This document shows positions 1 through 13,320 of a stretch of DNA of 64,000 nt, piece by piece. This DNA comes from Carya illinoinensis. Its lineage: Eukaryota; Streptophyta; Magnoliopsida; Fagales; Juglandaceae. Below the pieces are notes generated by a model. The model ran no database searches. It was not told the DNA's origin and saw nothing but the letters and a program-made list of their open reading frames with translations. The stretch lies in assembly GCF_018687715.1 (NCBI RefSeq), contig NC_056766.1:9475501-9539500 (forward strand). The letters run 5' to 3'. Position numbers and translations under genes: made by a program. The stretch's first letter is position 1. Each line of letters starts with the position of its first letter.

Positions 1-183
1 ATTCAAGGAAAAAGAAAGATAAACAGAAAAGAGAATAGCTTAAATATTCAGTAGTAAATATATCTCAATATGAGCTTTTCAGAGAAATATTACCTGCACT
101 TATTTTTATTCTATCCCCGTGGTATGTGTTGGGTCATAGTTATAGGTCAAAGATGAATAGCAACTGCTGGTGACCTCAGAGGA

Positions 184-1651
184 TTACATCATATTTGGCA
201 GAGCCTGTGGACGAGGCCTTGCCCTGATAATTGTTTCATCGCTGTGCCTTATCCATTCTGAAAGTCTCCATGGCTTCTGCCATTTCCATTTAAATTGTAC
301 GAGCCACTGGTGATGGCTTCTCTTCCACCTCCAGAGCTTCCCTGCCTGTCCCACAACTGCCAATTTTTTCATCGACAACTGCCCAATTGGTACCATCTGC
401 ATTAACAGCAAATCAATCTTTCTTAGCCAAACAGAAAACCAGATGGCAATTATACAATTAAAGGACCAGAGCATTAACCTTTCTTGTAGGGTCTATAAAT
501 GCTGCTGATTCTCTGACCGAGCCATTAGCAACGCCTGGTGTATATTTCAGCTGTTTTTGTGCCGGTACAGACATTGGAGACAAGGGACCACTCATGTCAT
601 CAGCAAAGTGTTTCAATGAATTCTGGGAGTTCACCTGTTCAAGGTCAGCCTGAAGAGTTTTAATAGAGACAATAATAATAGTAATAATAATAATAAAAAA
701 ATAACACAAAGAATCTTAAATCATAGGTTAAGGAAACCATGACAAGACCAACAATAGTTTCTTAGACATGTAGAAAGAGCCACAAATTCTATGCATGCTA
801 CAGATTATATAATATATTTTTTGTGAGTAAATTTGCAACTCCAAAGGTTGCTTTAAAGTCACTTGATTAACCTCCTTCAAACTTGCTTGACCAATTCATG
901 AAGTTGTGTATGGGGATCAGTATAAAAATTCAATGTTATAGATATGGCAGTTATAATCAGCTACATAAACTTGAGTTATAAGCTAGTGCATGAAGGAATT
1001 TCAAACACAATAACAAGTAATCTCACTGTAGCAGATGAAGCCAGTGCTATTGCAACAGCTTGCTCTCTCAATTTTAGTTCCTTCTCAACTTCCTTTCTTT
1101 GTGCCTCGCTTTGTCGCAATATCCCTACTAGTTCTTTAAGTTGCTCTTTCATTTCCATGGTTTCCATATCCTTCTCCCATAGTTGACACCTGTAAGAAAA
1201 CATGGAAACTTGAAATTTCAATCAAGGAAAGCAAATTGCGCCTAACCCCCATTATTCAAAAGGAATTACCCATAGCTACTACATTCATTCTGAAATTAAA
1301 GTTATGCATATCAATGATAATTTATAGGATCAAACAACCTGGCCAACATTACATCAGGTTAAAATTGAAGTTATTAGAAGGCTTCTAGGTCTGAGAAAGA
1401 ACCTAGCATCCGCAATAGAATTGAACATATATTGAAGCAAATTCTTTGCATCTCCCATTGAGCGCAACTGGTTCCAACGTCCACGGTTCATGAAGGCACG
1501 CTCCCGCTCTTCTGCCTCTGAAAGTTGCGAGGCCATAGCTACAAGTGAATTGGAGGCAATACTCAGCATGCTCTCAAGCGAAGATATTCTGGCCATTCTT
1601 GCATTTGGGGACATGGAGGATGCTCTGAACAAGAAAGGTAGAGCAGTAAAA

Positions 1652-1697
<46 letters not shown>

Positions 1698-4600
1698 GAA
1701 AACATTCTGTTCTACCTGCTTCATTGTATCATATATGTTAAATCATAGACTACAACAAAGAAAAGTTCAGAAGCAATTAATCTAAATTGTTGCTCAAAAG
1801 TTACCTAGAAAAGCCATTCTTTCCTCTTGGAGGACTAAGGCCTTTGGAAGTGTAGTCATCCACTTGCTTCAGCATGGCCAACTCTTCTGCCAGCGCAGCT
1901 CTCCTGGAGATTGCAGCAAAACTCGTAAATATGCTATCGCTACACATCAGTAATACTATTAACGAAAATATATTGAACATACACTTGACTTTGCTTCTCA
2001 TATTCATTACGAACTTCCTGCACATTCACCATGACTTCTAGCTCATGATCAACCCAACGTTGCAAAGCTTTCTCATTGCTCTAAAGATGCAAATTATGTC
2101 AGGATGGATTTAAATCATGAAATAGAATCAAACATACAACAAGAAGATGAAGCAAACATCATTACCTGCCCATTTGTCCCATTTCCATTGGTAATAACTG
2201 AAAGAAAACACACAATTAGAAACCTGGAGAGTTAAAAGAGAAGAAGCCATCTAGTTACTGCTCCACATATTTTTATGATGGATGAACACGCCGTTCAAGT
2301 CACTACTCTAACTACTGAATACACTTGATCCAATGAAGAGTAAAGTTGATATTTTAATATTTATTAGAGGAAGTTGACAAATTTTGTTTCATAGACGAGT
2401 TGCAGATAAGTAAAAACAAGGGAGCTTCCATATTAACAAATAATTTTTAATCAATTAAGATGACAGACCTGAGCTGTCACGGGCAGAAGACTTTCGGGCT
2501 TCAAGTAATTCTTTTAGCCTCTTGGTGGCCACTGCTGCCTCTTCTGTCTTTCTTTGAAGAACCTGAATAAAAACACACATACACAAAATAGCAACCCTTA
2601 GAAAGTAAAAGAAATTATTCCAATAAATAGAAGTAGTTTGCTTTGTCACATATATGTATCCTACACCCATAAAAAATGCAAAACTTCTTCTGAGTTTTGT
2701 TTTCTACATTAAGTTTGAAACTCATCATTAGAAGCCTTAGGAGTTCAGAAAGTAATTTCTGCTATTCCTCATGTTTGGTGGCGATGGTCCTTGATTTATT
2801 TCTCCTACATCTAAAAAAATTGACCCTGAAGAGATGAGGTAACATATTTAGCAGCATCCCTTGTTTGATGGCATCATCTGAGGCACATTCTCAATAAGAA
2901 AGCCCTTAATTCCAGACCATCAGTGAGTAATGGAACTACTTGACATCCATAGAAACCCAATTTATGGAAGTAGCATATCAAATATTAAATGGGAGTGTGT
3001 CAGAGAGACATGTAGAAGTAAATAAACAAGCAAGAAACAGAGAGATACCATTTTCTGGCGCTGGTTTAAAGCTTGAAGCTTATGCCGTTCATACTCATTT
3101 CTCCTCCCTTCCTTCCGTAGCTGATTTTGCAAACATATATAAGAACAAGGTTATACAACACAAATAACATTGTAAGTCGAATTAAGACATACATTTAATT
3201 AAAATCCAAAAGCATTCATGATGGAAACCTGTACCCTATGTAGGAAATGTCATAAAGAAGTGGCATTATAGCAAAATTCACATAAGTTGCTATTCTATCA
3301 TACAGATCCCTTTTCATTGCTGTGCAATGCACATTCCATGGGACCTAAATCCATGATCTTGCCCAAAAACGCATTAATATGGGGATGGAGGTGTATTTTC
3401 ATTAGCACTTTTCACAAACAAGATAGATTAACCAAAAGTTCACACCTGAATCCTTAGTCTTATCACAAGTGACCCTCATCTCACTTCAATTTAAAATTTA
3501 TCGTTCCTGTGTACTTGGCTATGCCTATTATTATGAATAAAATTTCTTGACTGCCTATCAAAAAAAAAAATTTATTGTTACCTCCTGAGTTGTCAAGGGT
3601 TCGTACAGTCAGCTAATATGGAAAACATATCTAATTTACATTAAGATCTATCACCTAAAGCACCACAGTCCCCCAGCAGGAGGCCCTTATTGCATGCTTC
3701 AAATTTGATTTTGGCATCGTGCAACATGAATATTAGAATATTTTTCACAAGTAATAGAAATAAACCTTTCCCCCCGCAAAGGATGAGGTGTAGCTCTTAT
3801 AACTTTGGAATTATTTAATTGAAGTCATCAACAACAAATTATCCAGAATGTAATTAATTTTAGGCTACTACGAGCCTTCACAAGCAAGAGTTTTCTAATA
3901 ATTAAACTTAGGTCAATAGTTTACGCCCATAAGCAGCTGGTGGCCTTTAGCAAATAAATTGCAACTACACCACAAGTTGAATTTCAATTAAAAGCAAAAG
4001 CCAATAGACATAGACCACACCTCTAGCTGAAAAAGAATTCGACAGTAAGACTCATAAGGGCTAAAGAGTTGGTGGACTAGCTTGTCTCTTTGATACTATA
4101 AAGAACTTTTTTCTTATAAAAAAGGAAAGCTAGGGAGAATGTGGAGTACCTGCAGCAGCTCCTTCTCTCGAGAGGCCTTCCACTGCCGAAATTGTTCTGC
4201 CTCTTGTTTTATCCTTTGTTGCAATTGAACCTAGAAGCATTAAAGTAGCACATATGGTGAAAAATAGATAGGGAAAAAAAGACATAAAGAACAAATGATA
4301 CTACCTTTTGCGCCTTTATAGATTGAATTTCATCTTGCAATCGCTTTGCCGCTTCATCACTCTTTTGTTTTTGCTTTAAAAGTTGAACCTGGCTCTCCTG
4401 TTTCTTCTTAAGATCTGAAATCTGATGTGTATGATTTGTTCAATATAGTTATAATTTCAGTTGAGAGGAATACCTTTTAAAAAGAAAAGTCTGAGAAATT
4501 TAGGAAGAAAAAAGAGAGGGAAGATTTTCCACCTGAGCCTCAAGTGCCTTCAGTTTCTGCGCATGGATATCTTGCAACCTCTGCTTTTGTCCATCAGAAC

Positions 4601-7600
4601 CAGCAGCAAGGTTTTCAACTTCAGCCAACAAACGATCCCTCTCTTGCTGCACCAACAAAACAGATGAACAAGTAAATATTTGTCTTCTCTATAAAATTAT
4701 GCAACTTTAGAAAAAGTGCAATTGAACCTGCACTGTTTTTTTCTCGTCCTCAAGTTCCATGATTTTCTTTCCAAAGTGCTGTTTTAGTGCTGCAGTGCCA
4801 AACTCTCCAAAAAGCTTCATCTCCGACTGCACCAATATACACCCCAAAGAGTGACAAGCAACAAATACATGTCATGTGAATTCTGTTCCATGTTCATGTT
4901 TAAATTGAGCATTATGAACAGAGGTTCTTAAACAGATAATATTAATGTGTCTAAACATTATCTGCTCAAATAAAGTAGAATGCAAGTAAATATGTAAAGG
5001 ATAAATTCTCAACTGTACCACTAAAGAGTTCCACCAGATTCATACTTTTCCACTTCTATTCCATAATCAGAGAATGCAATTTTTCTTATTATATATACTT
5101 TCAGAATATTATTCAAACGAAAACTGATATATAATTTCTTCCTGGTCTTCACAGACATTAGTAAGGATGAGTAGATGTAGAATCAGATAGCAGCAAATGC
5201 CATCCATATAACTATAACCACAAAATGCATTAAAAAAAAAAAACCACTACCTCTTTCTCTTCTAAACGTTTATTTAATTCATTTAACTCTTTGTCCATAG
5301 TATTTTGCAGAAGTGTGTGCTCCCACTCCTTTGCTACTTCTTCTTCAATTTCCCTTGAATCACCTGCTAAAATGTGCAATCGCAGCCTAGATAAAATGGT
5401 TCCAACTGACATATATTATGTAACAATGGAAAAGGAGAGGAAGACTGATGATAAATAGGCAGTAAACCAATTACAATAAACCAGAGAAGAAGTTTAAACC
5501 TAATTTAACATACATAATTAATTGCCAAATGTGCGCGCGCGCGCACACACATATTGAGCAAGTCCTAAACTAGAGATGAGTCATACCTGTGATTGTTTCA
5601 CCCATTTGATAATCAGATGACTCCATGCTGTGCAAGCCCCTTTTAAGCCCATCATTTTTTACAGGGCAGGTACTGCCATCCTGGAACACAGTTTTAGGTT
5701 CACATATGTATCCCGCTGATGTAGTAACCCAGCCTTGTGGTAAATGATAATAAAAATCACAAAAGAACATTGGTAGGATAATGAAGAACCTACTTGAACA
5801 TCTGTTTCATATTGCTCAGCAACGGGGCATCTGCTGCGGTATTCATGAAGTTCCCGACAAAGATCCTCATTGGCAGCTTCAAGCCAAGCAATCCTTTCCT
5901 TAAGAACCTACACAATCAGCCCAACTAGATAACTTATTTAACTAATAAAATACACATTATCTCCATCAAAAGATTGAAGAAAGAATCGTTAAGTTCATTC
6001 TAGCAATAATAAACGATGAGAGATATAACTTGAAATAAGCCCAGTAACAAGTTCTAAACAACCTGCGTGATTATTTGTTTTTAATTTTTGGCTATCCCTC
6101 AATTATTTTCAAGAAGATATTTGAAAATATGGTCAGTACCTTGAAGTAATCAATAACAAACAGAGCTATAAGTGGCCAAATACCTGTACTTCATCAGAAG
6201 AAGATCCTCCCATCCGGGCACAAAGCTCAGCTTGCAAATACTCTAGTTGTTGACGCATTTTTACCATCTCATTGGACATAGGATCTCTATTGACCTGTGC
6301 AATGATAAATTAAAGAGGTAATATTCATGGCATATTTGCAATTGAAACAATCTTTATCTAGATTTCTCAAAGAGGAAAAGGAAATGGGAAGAAAGAAAGA
6401 AGAGTCTATCTGAAAGACTTACAACCGGCTTATTTTGGATGTTGCGAGCACGGTTTGCATACTTCAAAGTGTTAAGAGTTTCTTCAGCATTGATATCAGC
6501 AGGACTAATGCAGGCTGGAAAAATGATGAGGTATAGGAAAACAAGATAAACTTTGAGCCACAGAAAAAAAGTAAACAATTCACAAAAAAGTGTTGGGAAA
6601 GAAAGAGAATACTTCTGTAGGAGATACAGAAAGACCAGGAAACACAGAAATAGAACATTAGTTATTATTGTAGGATCTTATGGAAGTTGCATAAAACCTG
6701 AAACCACTTTAATATGTTGAAAAAGCATGTTCTAGATCGAAAAAAAACAAGATGCCTGGATGAGCATTGTAGATTATTGAGCTTTAGCGTTATTGACTGC
6801 AAGGCAAGGTCAAGGTCAATGCCAGAACATGTGAAGTGTATGCCTTTACTTTACCTTCTATGCAACATGGCATGTTTACGAGACTATGGAGGTCACACCT
6901 CTTGGGAACAAGATGAGAAAATTTAAGTCATTTGACTAATTTGTAAATTATGACCAATTGTTGCACCAATATACAAAAAGGGCATGCTTGGTGAAATTTT
7001 TAAAATTTTTGAAAGCTTTGTTTTGTATTGGTTTTAGTTAATGTGGGTGGGAATAATGAGAAGTTGTCTAGATAAAGTTTTTTAGATGCATCCCGTATTG
7101 GGGTGTTGATATTGGGGTGTTGAAAGTGGGTAGAGAAATTTGAAAATCTGGTAAGATAAAATTCTTGTGGTGTTTTTTCGGGTTTTTGTGAAAGTTGTTT
7201 TGGTTTTTGTATATTTGTTATGGAAACTTGGGCAAACATTTAGATGAAATGTTTTGTTAAGAAATACAAAAATTGTCAGTGTTTAAAGATATTTGGATTG
7301 AAGTTTAAAGCTTTTCTGAAAGATTTTGGAAACCAAAACATAGCTGAAGGTTTGGTCACCCCCGTTCCCAAAAGTAAGATGCTGCACATGAGCAAATCAA
7401 AATAATGGCATGTAAGTAACTTGCCTATCATAACAGTTCTGCTGTTGCCGCCAAGTGAATCCTGCCAAATGCATTAGGTTTAATTTAATTATAAAACCCT
7501 AAAAACTAACAGAGTATATGTCAGGTTTAAACATAAATACAAAGCAATAGCAACGAATATAAATAAACATAAAATATAATCAAACAAGAAAAGGGAGCAT

Positions 7601-10600
7601 CACGTTTGTAGAGCTCCTTTGTAAATTTTAAAAGTAAAAGCAAAAGCTATACTAATAGTATTTTTTGATAAGTAGCTATACTAATAGTTATTCAATTTTG
7701 TGGGGGTTCCTCCTAGCCATATATGATTCGAAGCGATCCTCTCACATTCTTTGTTATTATTGATCATGAATAATAACGATAAAAATGTCCAATCCTGCCA
7801 AGTAAGTTCTGTAAGAATAGATACTGGACAAAAATTAGCCAGGACTTTTTTGATTGTAAGGTCCCGTTTGGATGTTGAGATGCGCCACTCTAACTTAAAA
7901 ACTTTTCAATTTCAAATATTCAACTTTTTTATCTAATAATTTACCTAATCATTACAACTTTTTCAAACTTCCAAACAAAACACAAAAAGAAATTCAACTC
8001 TTTCAAATTCCAAAACCAAAATAATATTAAAAAGTTATATTATAACAACTCAAACCATTTCACTACTATTCACAAACACAGATTTTTAATTTCATCTCAT
8101 CTCATCTCTTCCCAACATCCACATGAGATATTAGACTTACTTTAGCTTGGAGATAAAAGTAAACCTCAAAAGATCCAATAAACTAAATACTCAAATATAT
8201 AATTCGTACCTTTTCTCTAAACTATAGCTATAAAAAAATGCAATAAGTTAATGGCTCCACGTTAATGCTAATATCTCGTGTGGATGTCACTAAAACAAAA
8301 AACACTTTTCCATGTCAATACAACTTTTACAAACTTCAAAACAAAATACAAAAATCAATACAACTTTTACAGACTTTAAAACAAAAATAATATTAAAAAC
8401 TTATATTCAAACATTTTTTAATTTTATAAATATTTTTATTCAATTATTTCTCCCTCCTTTCCCAAAACCTGATAAAATATCTTCATTCAAACTATTTTGA
8501 TGTTATTTACAAAATTCTGAGATACTCTAACTGTCCAAACAAGCCCTAAATGGATCTTATTTCCACAATTATCACAAAATTACTAACTTGAAAGGATAAT
8601 AAAAAATTGCTATGAGAGCTGTTTAGGAACAAAACTTCCCATCAGAATCCAACTCTTCACACCCTTAACCTCCCTCAATATAATACTGGATAATTCAGCC
8701 TTTATAAATAGAGATTTACACATTCAAACATATCGAACCTGCAAAAGCCGAGTAAGTTTGCTGTCCCTGTAAGGAACGTGAACACCTTCTTTGCGCTTTT
8801 TCTCATCACCAAGTGCACTGATAACATTACCTAGTGCTAGAAGGCCCTTGTTAATGTGAACACCTGATTGAAAGATGAAAGTGTCCATGTAAGTTTCTAT
8901 GACCAGAAAGCTCATCTAGATTCCACTGTTCATGTACATTGCCACCTACCTTCCTTAAAACGCAGACCATCGGAACCTGTTCTTTTAGCTCGCTCTGATC
9001 CAGCAAGATCTACCAAATGCAACTTGGCACATAGATATTCTTCATTCATAGTCTCATTAAGACTGCTATCACTACAAATAGATGGACTGAACTTGCGCAT
9101 ATGCTCTAGTGTTATGGTGAAGATGGCATGAGATCGACTATAAAGACAAGCAAAAAAGATAAATGTCACTGAAGTCAATAGTTTCGACTGCAGAGTGAAC
9201 AATAAGAACTTACTTAAATACAATGTTTGTAAAAGCCAGGTTCGTAGACAGAATTAAAATATTGGATAAGTGGTCAGAAAGGTTAATATGAGAAAAAAAG
9301 ATATAGATTTGTTTCTCAAACTGTATTTTGCAGTGTGATTTAAATTCTAGTACATAAACATTTCCCAAAAGATTTGCATTTAAGAGGTTCTATGGATGAA
9401 AATGTAAGAACATCCCTTTTTTTAACACTGGTAAACCCAGGCAATAAGTCTCGCTGAACATTTACTTCCCTGTTTGTAAATCTATGCTTACTTTTCTATA
9501 CCTATGGCACCAATCATAAGCTCACAATATTCATAATCCAATCTCCCTTGTATTAATAAAGATGAAAAGAAATTATCCATCAGGAATATATAACCGGATA
9601 GCATAGATTCTTCACTTAAGAAACACTAAAACACATAAAAATTTGAACACAGTATAATTTAGAAAAAAAAAAAGGTAAATGCTCAACTAACCTTGACTGG
9701 TTGTTCATATTTGTACTCCCAGTTGCCCGGCATAATGATCCTTGTTCCAGGCACGTGGCCATTTCCTTTAGTGTACTCACACTGAATTCAGTGGAACCTG
9801 CTAGTGTAATCACACCATTTGATGTTTCACGGATTTGAATAGGTGGTTTCCCAGTAACAGGAACTTTCCCGGAATGGCCATTTGCAGTCTCTGATTTGCT
9901 CAAAGAAGTGGGGTCCAGCAGGTCGCGTACTTCTTCTTTTAGAATCTGTTCATATCGAAATCTTTCAGTCAGATACTTGCATTAGGTAGAATAGCTTCAG
10001 ATGCATAGCATTGACACTAGCTAGTATGAAGAAACTACACAAAAAGGACGGTGGTATTGTCATCCACAGCCAAGTCCAAATCATCAAGATTAGAAGGCAC
10101 ATTCGGAAATAGGATAGGCCAGCCATTTCATAGAATTAGTTAAACAAATATGCTGATCTAGCAACTTTTTTTTTTTTGGGATAAGTTATGTTGATCCATA
10201 AACTTGGTACGAGTATGCTGCACTACATAATTTAAGTGAAGACAAAACCATAGAAGAAACCTCGAAGTCTAACTAATTACATTCTAAATCTCATATTAAA
10301 TAGTTTACTGCAGATGCACAAATCGTTGACAAATACATATGCAGCCAACATGAAAGTCATCTAATAATTGGTGATGCATAAACCCTTCATGAGAGAGTTT
10401 TCTCCCCTAAAATCCATAAATATACTGCATGAAAAATACTTCTATGGAACATGACTTTCAATATTAAACATACAAGAAGAAAATACAGGGAAGCAAGTAC
10501 TTCGACGGACCTCAATAAAGGAAACATGCAATTGGAATTCAGTTTGATGCTTTAGAGTTTCAATCTTGCTGAACAGTACATTCATAACTTGAGGGATTAT

Positions 10601-12963
10601 TCCTGTCTGGAAACCATCTTTGAAGCCAGTTCCCATGGTGTATGTCTTACCAGAACCCGTCTGTAACAAATTGAAAATGTCAACCACAAGGAAAAGGAAA
10701 TGGAAAAGAATGTGAGCATTGCTTGCCTCCTAATAGATTAAGGGCATGTTTGGTTAACACCAAATATTCCCAAAATTCTCAAAATTTCACAACTTCATTC
10801 CCAAACATCATTTAAACACAAAATACTTCTCTATTTCAAATTTTAAACTTTTCATCTAATCATTATTCAAACACAAAAATAATACAGCTTTTACAAACTT
10901 CAATGAAACTTTTAGAAACTTCAAAACAAAAATAATATTAAAAAATTATGTTCAAACAACTTTTTAACTTTATATATTCATTTCCACAAACTCCAATACA
11001 AAATAATACACTTTAAAAAATATTTTTATTCAAAATTTTCTCTCTTTTTCCAAAATTCAATAAAATATGGTTACTCAAACCATTTCACTATTGTTCACAA
11101 AATTTTGAGATACTCCAAGCATTCAAACATGCCCTAAAATTAAGAGTAATGCTGTCCATCATGCTAGATGTTGTCATCCTTGATCACACTTGCTACTAGA
11201 CACATTTTAAGTGGCTCCATTTAAAAGGTTGATAGAAAAAACCACTTGAATTGTGGCACATCAGCAAGTGTGATTAGGGATGACAAGCTTTAGGATGCAA
11301 AATGGTATTGCTCTAAAATTAAAACAAGTAGGGGGTCAAGAAGTAAAGCTTTTTTGTTTTTGTTTTTTCTTTGTTTGAAGTATTGAGCAACAAAGCTTTA
11401 CCTGACCATAAGCGAGAACTGTAGCATTGTATCCTTGGAACAAACCATCAACAAGTGAAGCAACACAATCTTCAAACATGTCAGATGAGGGAGAACCTGT
11501 GCTCCCATATACATGATCGAAGGTAAAGGAATGTGTACCAATCTGTACCTGCACGACAGTCAGAACAAGCGTGTATAATTTCTTGAGATTAAACTCAGGA
11601 AAATACATGGAGTTTTGCATACAAACTTAAAAACCCAATGTTACATGTGTGTGTGCCGATGCATGCTCAAGAAACAGAATGTGTTGACATGGAGGAAATA
11701 AAATTCTAAATTAGCTGTGTATTTCTGAGGTAGTCATGCATAGGTTAGGACAGCACAAATACAAGTCATAGAAATTATCTTGTCTTTCCTATAGAAACCA
11801 TTTAATTCTTATCTAGGACAGGAAACTTCAATGAAATTACTATTAACAACTACTAAATACAACCGACTGAGCAAGTACATAAACCATATTTATCAAACAA
11901 AACAATGCATGTCAACTTGAAGTAGAAAATTCAAAGTGCAACAAGGAACACCAAAATAAGACCTGATATAGTAGGTTTTGGCTTATTAAAGTCAAAATTA
12001 AGAGAGAGAAAATAGGTATATATATATATGGTACATGCAAAGCTAACAGCAAAGATTGTGGTTTGATAAGCGGATAATTCCTAATGTAGCAGAAACTTTG
12101 GCCTGGTCTTACGCTAGAAATAAACAGAATAATATAGCACTTCAAAGTCTAACACATATTAGGAACTTATAAGTTGGAAAACATGAACGACACAACTGTC
12201 AGAGTAAGTGGCAGAATCCAGATTGTCCCATGTGAAAAAAACAAAACCCTGCGTTGGCACTGTTCTGAACAGAATCGATTGCCACCTGAACCCCAATAAC
12301 CGATAAACTCCGAGCCAAAGACAGCAAAATGCAAAAGGGTGCCCCATTAGCCTATCTTGCTTTCCCAAATAGTCACTACAAGATGACAACTGCTTAAAGC
12401 TTTCAGAAAATTTAACCGAATTGCAAGGAGTTCTATGTAATCCACCGTTCTAATAAGGAGACAATCCATTTCCATAACTGACATCTCCATTGCAACTATT
12501 TCAGCCAGTAATTGAACTCCGATCCAAAATCATATTATCAAGCATAACCCTTTGGGTCAATGGGATGCAAAAGACTCCACTTTTCTCCGTCAAAGAAAGA
12601 CAACGAGTAAGCCATCAATGACCGATAACCAACCACATATCGATCCAGATCTCCCAAGATATAAAAGTCCAGAATTCTCAGCTAAAAAAGCAGGAGAAGA
12701 AAAGAATACATACTGTGTAATGACCAAATTCATGGACAAGCACTCGAACGAGAATTGGTCTAGCTTTCCACTTTAAATTGTTAACATTAGCTTGTCGAGT
12801 TTGTGCGCAAGAGAAAGAGATGTATAGGCTTTGTACGTACCTGTGGCTTCCCGGGGACGACAGTGACACAGTCTTTACACCCTTGGAGTCGTTCATCGCC
12901 GATGAGCGGTCGGATGTGAACCGCTACTTTCACACAACAATCTTTATCTTCCCCGGCTTCCAT
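184..12963 (-). CDS. FRA1: Kinesin-4 motor protein, FRA1/KIN-4A type, 25 coding exons
   Basis: Plus-end microtubule motor; in plants this subfamily acts at cortical microtubules and affects cellulose deposition and cell-wall strength (family knowledge). Exons in transcript order: 12841-12963, 11402-11548, 10511-10660, 9692-9945, 8950-9137, 8739-8863, 7425-7461, 6423-6514, 6184-6294, 5794-5907, 5587-5680, 5251-5363, 4728-4826, 4533-4646, 4305-4421, 4150-4230, 3049-3120, 2469-2562, 2166-2197, 1983-2080, 1805-1903, 1403-1624, 1027-1189, 479-649, 184-396. They sum to 3,123 nt in continuous phase: 1,040 residues, close to the roughly 1,035 I recall for Arabidopsis FRA1. The motor domain covers about residues 1-372: P-loop GQTGSGKT at 89-96, switch I NNQSSRSHA at 221-229, switch II DLAGSE at 268-273. 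A long charged, Glu/Lys/Gln-rich coiled-coil region follows, then a basic, Trp-rich tail with [12 protein letters not shown]. The start [10 protein letters not shown] directly precedes the first motor strand. All introns are GT-AG except the GC-AG intron 6515-7424. Exon boundaries were inferred by eye; the exon 20/21 join was fixed by reading phase. Confidence 0.95.
1655..1695. repeat. (GA)n microsatellite in a kinesin intron
   Basis: About 20 uninterrupted GA dinucleotides lie in the intron between the coding exons at 1805-1903 and 1403-1624. It does not touch a splice site. Confidence 0.95.
5531..5550. repeat. Alternating purine-pyrimidine tract (GC/CA)n in a kinesin intron
   Basis: A short run of GC dinucleotides followed by CA dinucleotides lies in the intron downstream of the exon at 5587-5680. 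This composition can adopt Z-DNA; no functional evidence is visible. Confidence 0.8.
6985..7360. mobile_element. MITE-like AT-rich insert in the GC-AG kinesin intron
   Basis: The block opens with 'gggcatgcttggtg' and contains the AT-rich GTTTTG/AAGTTG tracts seen in other MITE pieces of this window. The end 'accaaaacatagctgaag' is loosely complementary to the start. No target duplication was identified and the limits are approximate. Confidence 0.4.
7862..8130. mobile_element. MITE in a kinesin intron (GTTTGGATGTTGAGATG ends)
   Basis: The left end GTTTGGATGTTGAGATG is mirrored at the right by CATCTC..CCAACATCC. The interior is AT-rich, without coding potential, and has repeated ACTTTTTCAAA-type tracts. 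It sits in the intron 7462-8738. The outermost bases differ between the two ends, so the target duplication is not clear. Confidence 0.65.
8290..8555. mobile_element. Truncated MITE in the same kinesin intron
   Basis: The interior shares 'caacttttacaaacttcaaaac' type tracts with the element at 10.74-11.14 kb, and the right end reads 'gtccaaacaagcccta', matching that element's inverted end. The left end lacks a matching inverted repeat, suggesting truncation. Confidence 0.5.
10741..11135. mobile_element. MITE with AGGGCATGTTTGG terminal inverted repeats in a kinesin intron
   Basis: The left end AGGGCATGTTTGG is matched by CAAACATGCCCT at the right end. The roughly 395-bp interior is AT-rich with no ORF. 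It lies in the intron between coding exons 2 and 3. A target duplication is not obvious. The shared ends suggest one family with the 8.3-8.55 kb fragment. Confidence 0.75.
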
Positions 12964-13320
12964 TAGGAAGCAGCCAGCCAGCCAGCTAGCTCTCTAGACA
13001 GAGAGAAGAGAATGAGAAAAAGGAACAGAAATTCACAGAAAGCTTCTTCAATCCCAAAGGAAAACCGTTCTCATTGTCTGATAATTCCAATACCAGAAAG
13101 CGATAGGGCAGCTGCTAGCCAACAACGGAGGAAAGGAAGAAGCTGAGAGAGTTCTTTCACTGACAAATGCTAGAGAGAGAAACTAGTAGAAATAGTTAAA
13201 ACACTGTGAGAGAGAGAGAGAGAGTGAGAGGAAAGGGAGTGAGGGGTAGTTGGGGAAATATAGAAAAAAGAAAGTAGGAGGGTAACTGCAACGACAACAA
13301 CCACTATCATTTTTCCTTAA
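12964..13320 (-). promoter_or_regulatory. Probable 5' UTR and proximal promoter of the kinesin-4 gene, with a short upstream ORF
   Basis: This is the sequence directly upstream of the kinesin start codon. On the coding strand it is pyrimidine-rich and includes a CT tract at 13207-13224, common in plant 5' leaders. An upstream ATG at 13072-13074 opens an 8-codon ORF ending with TGA at 13048-13050, about 85 nt before the main ATG. A run of four CTGG units lies just before the start. The transcription start was not located, so whether the upstream ORF is in the mRNA is an inference. Confidence 0.5.

Noticed and set aside
12159..12896. Small ORFs in the first kinesin intron
   Set aside because: They lie within the 1.29-kb intron between coding exons 1 and 2, overlap on both strands and show no domain.
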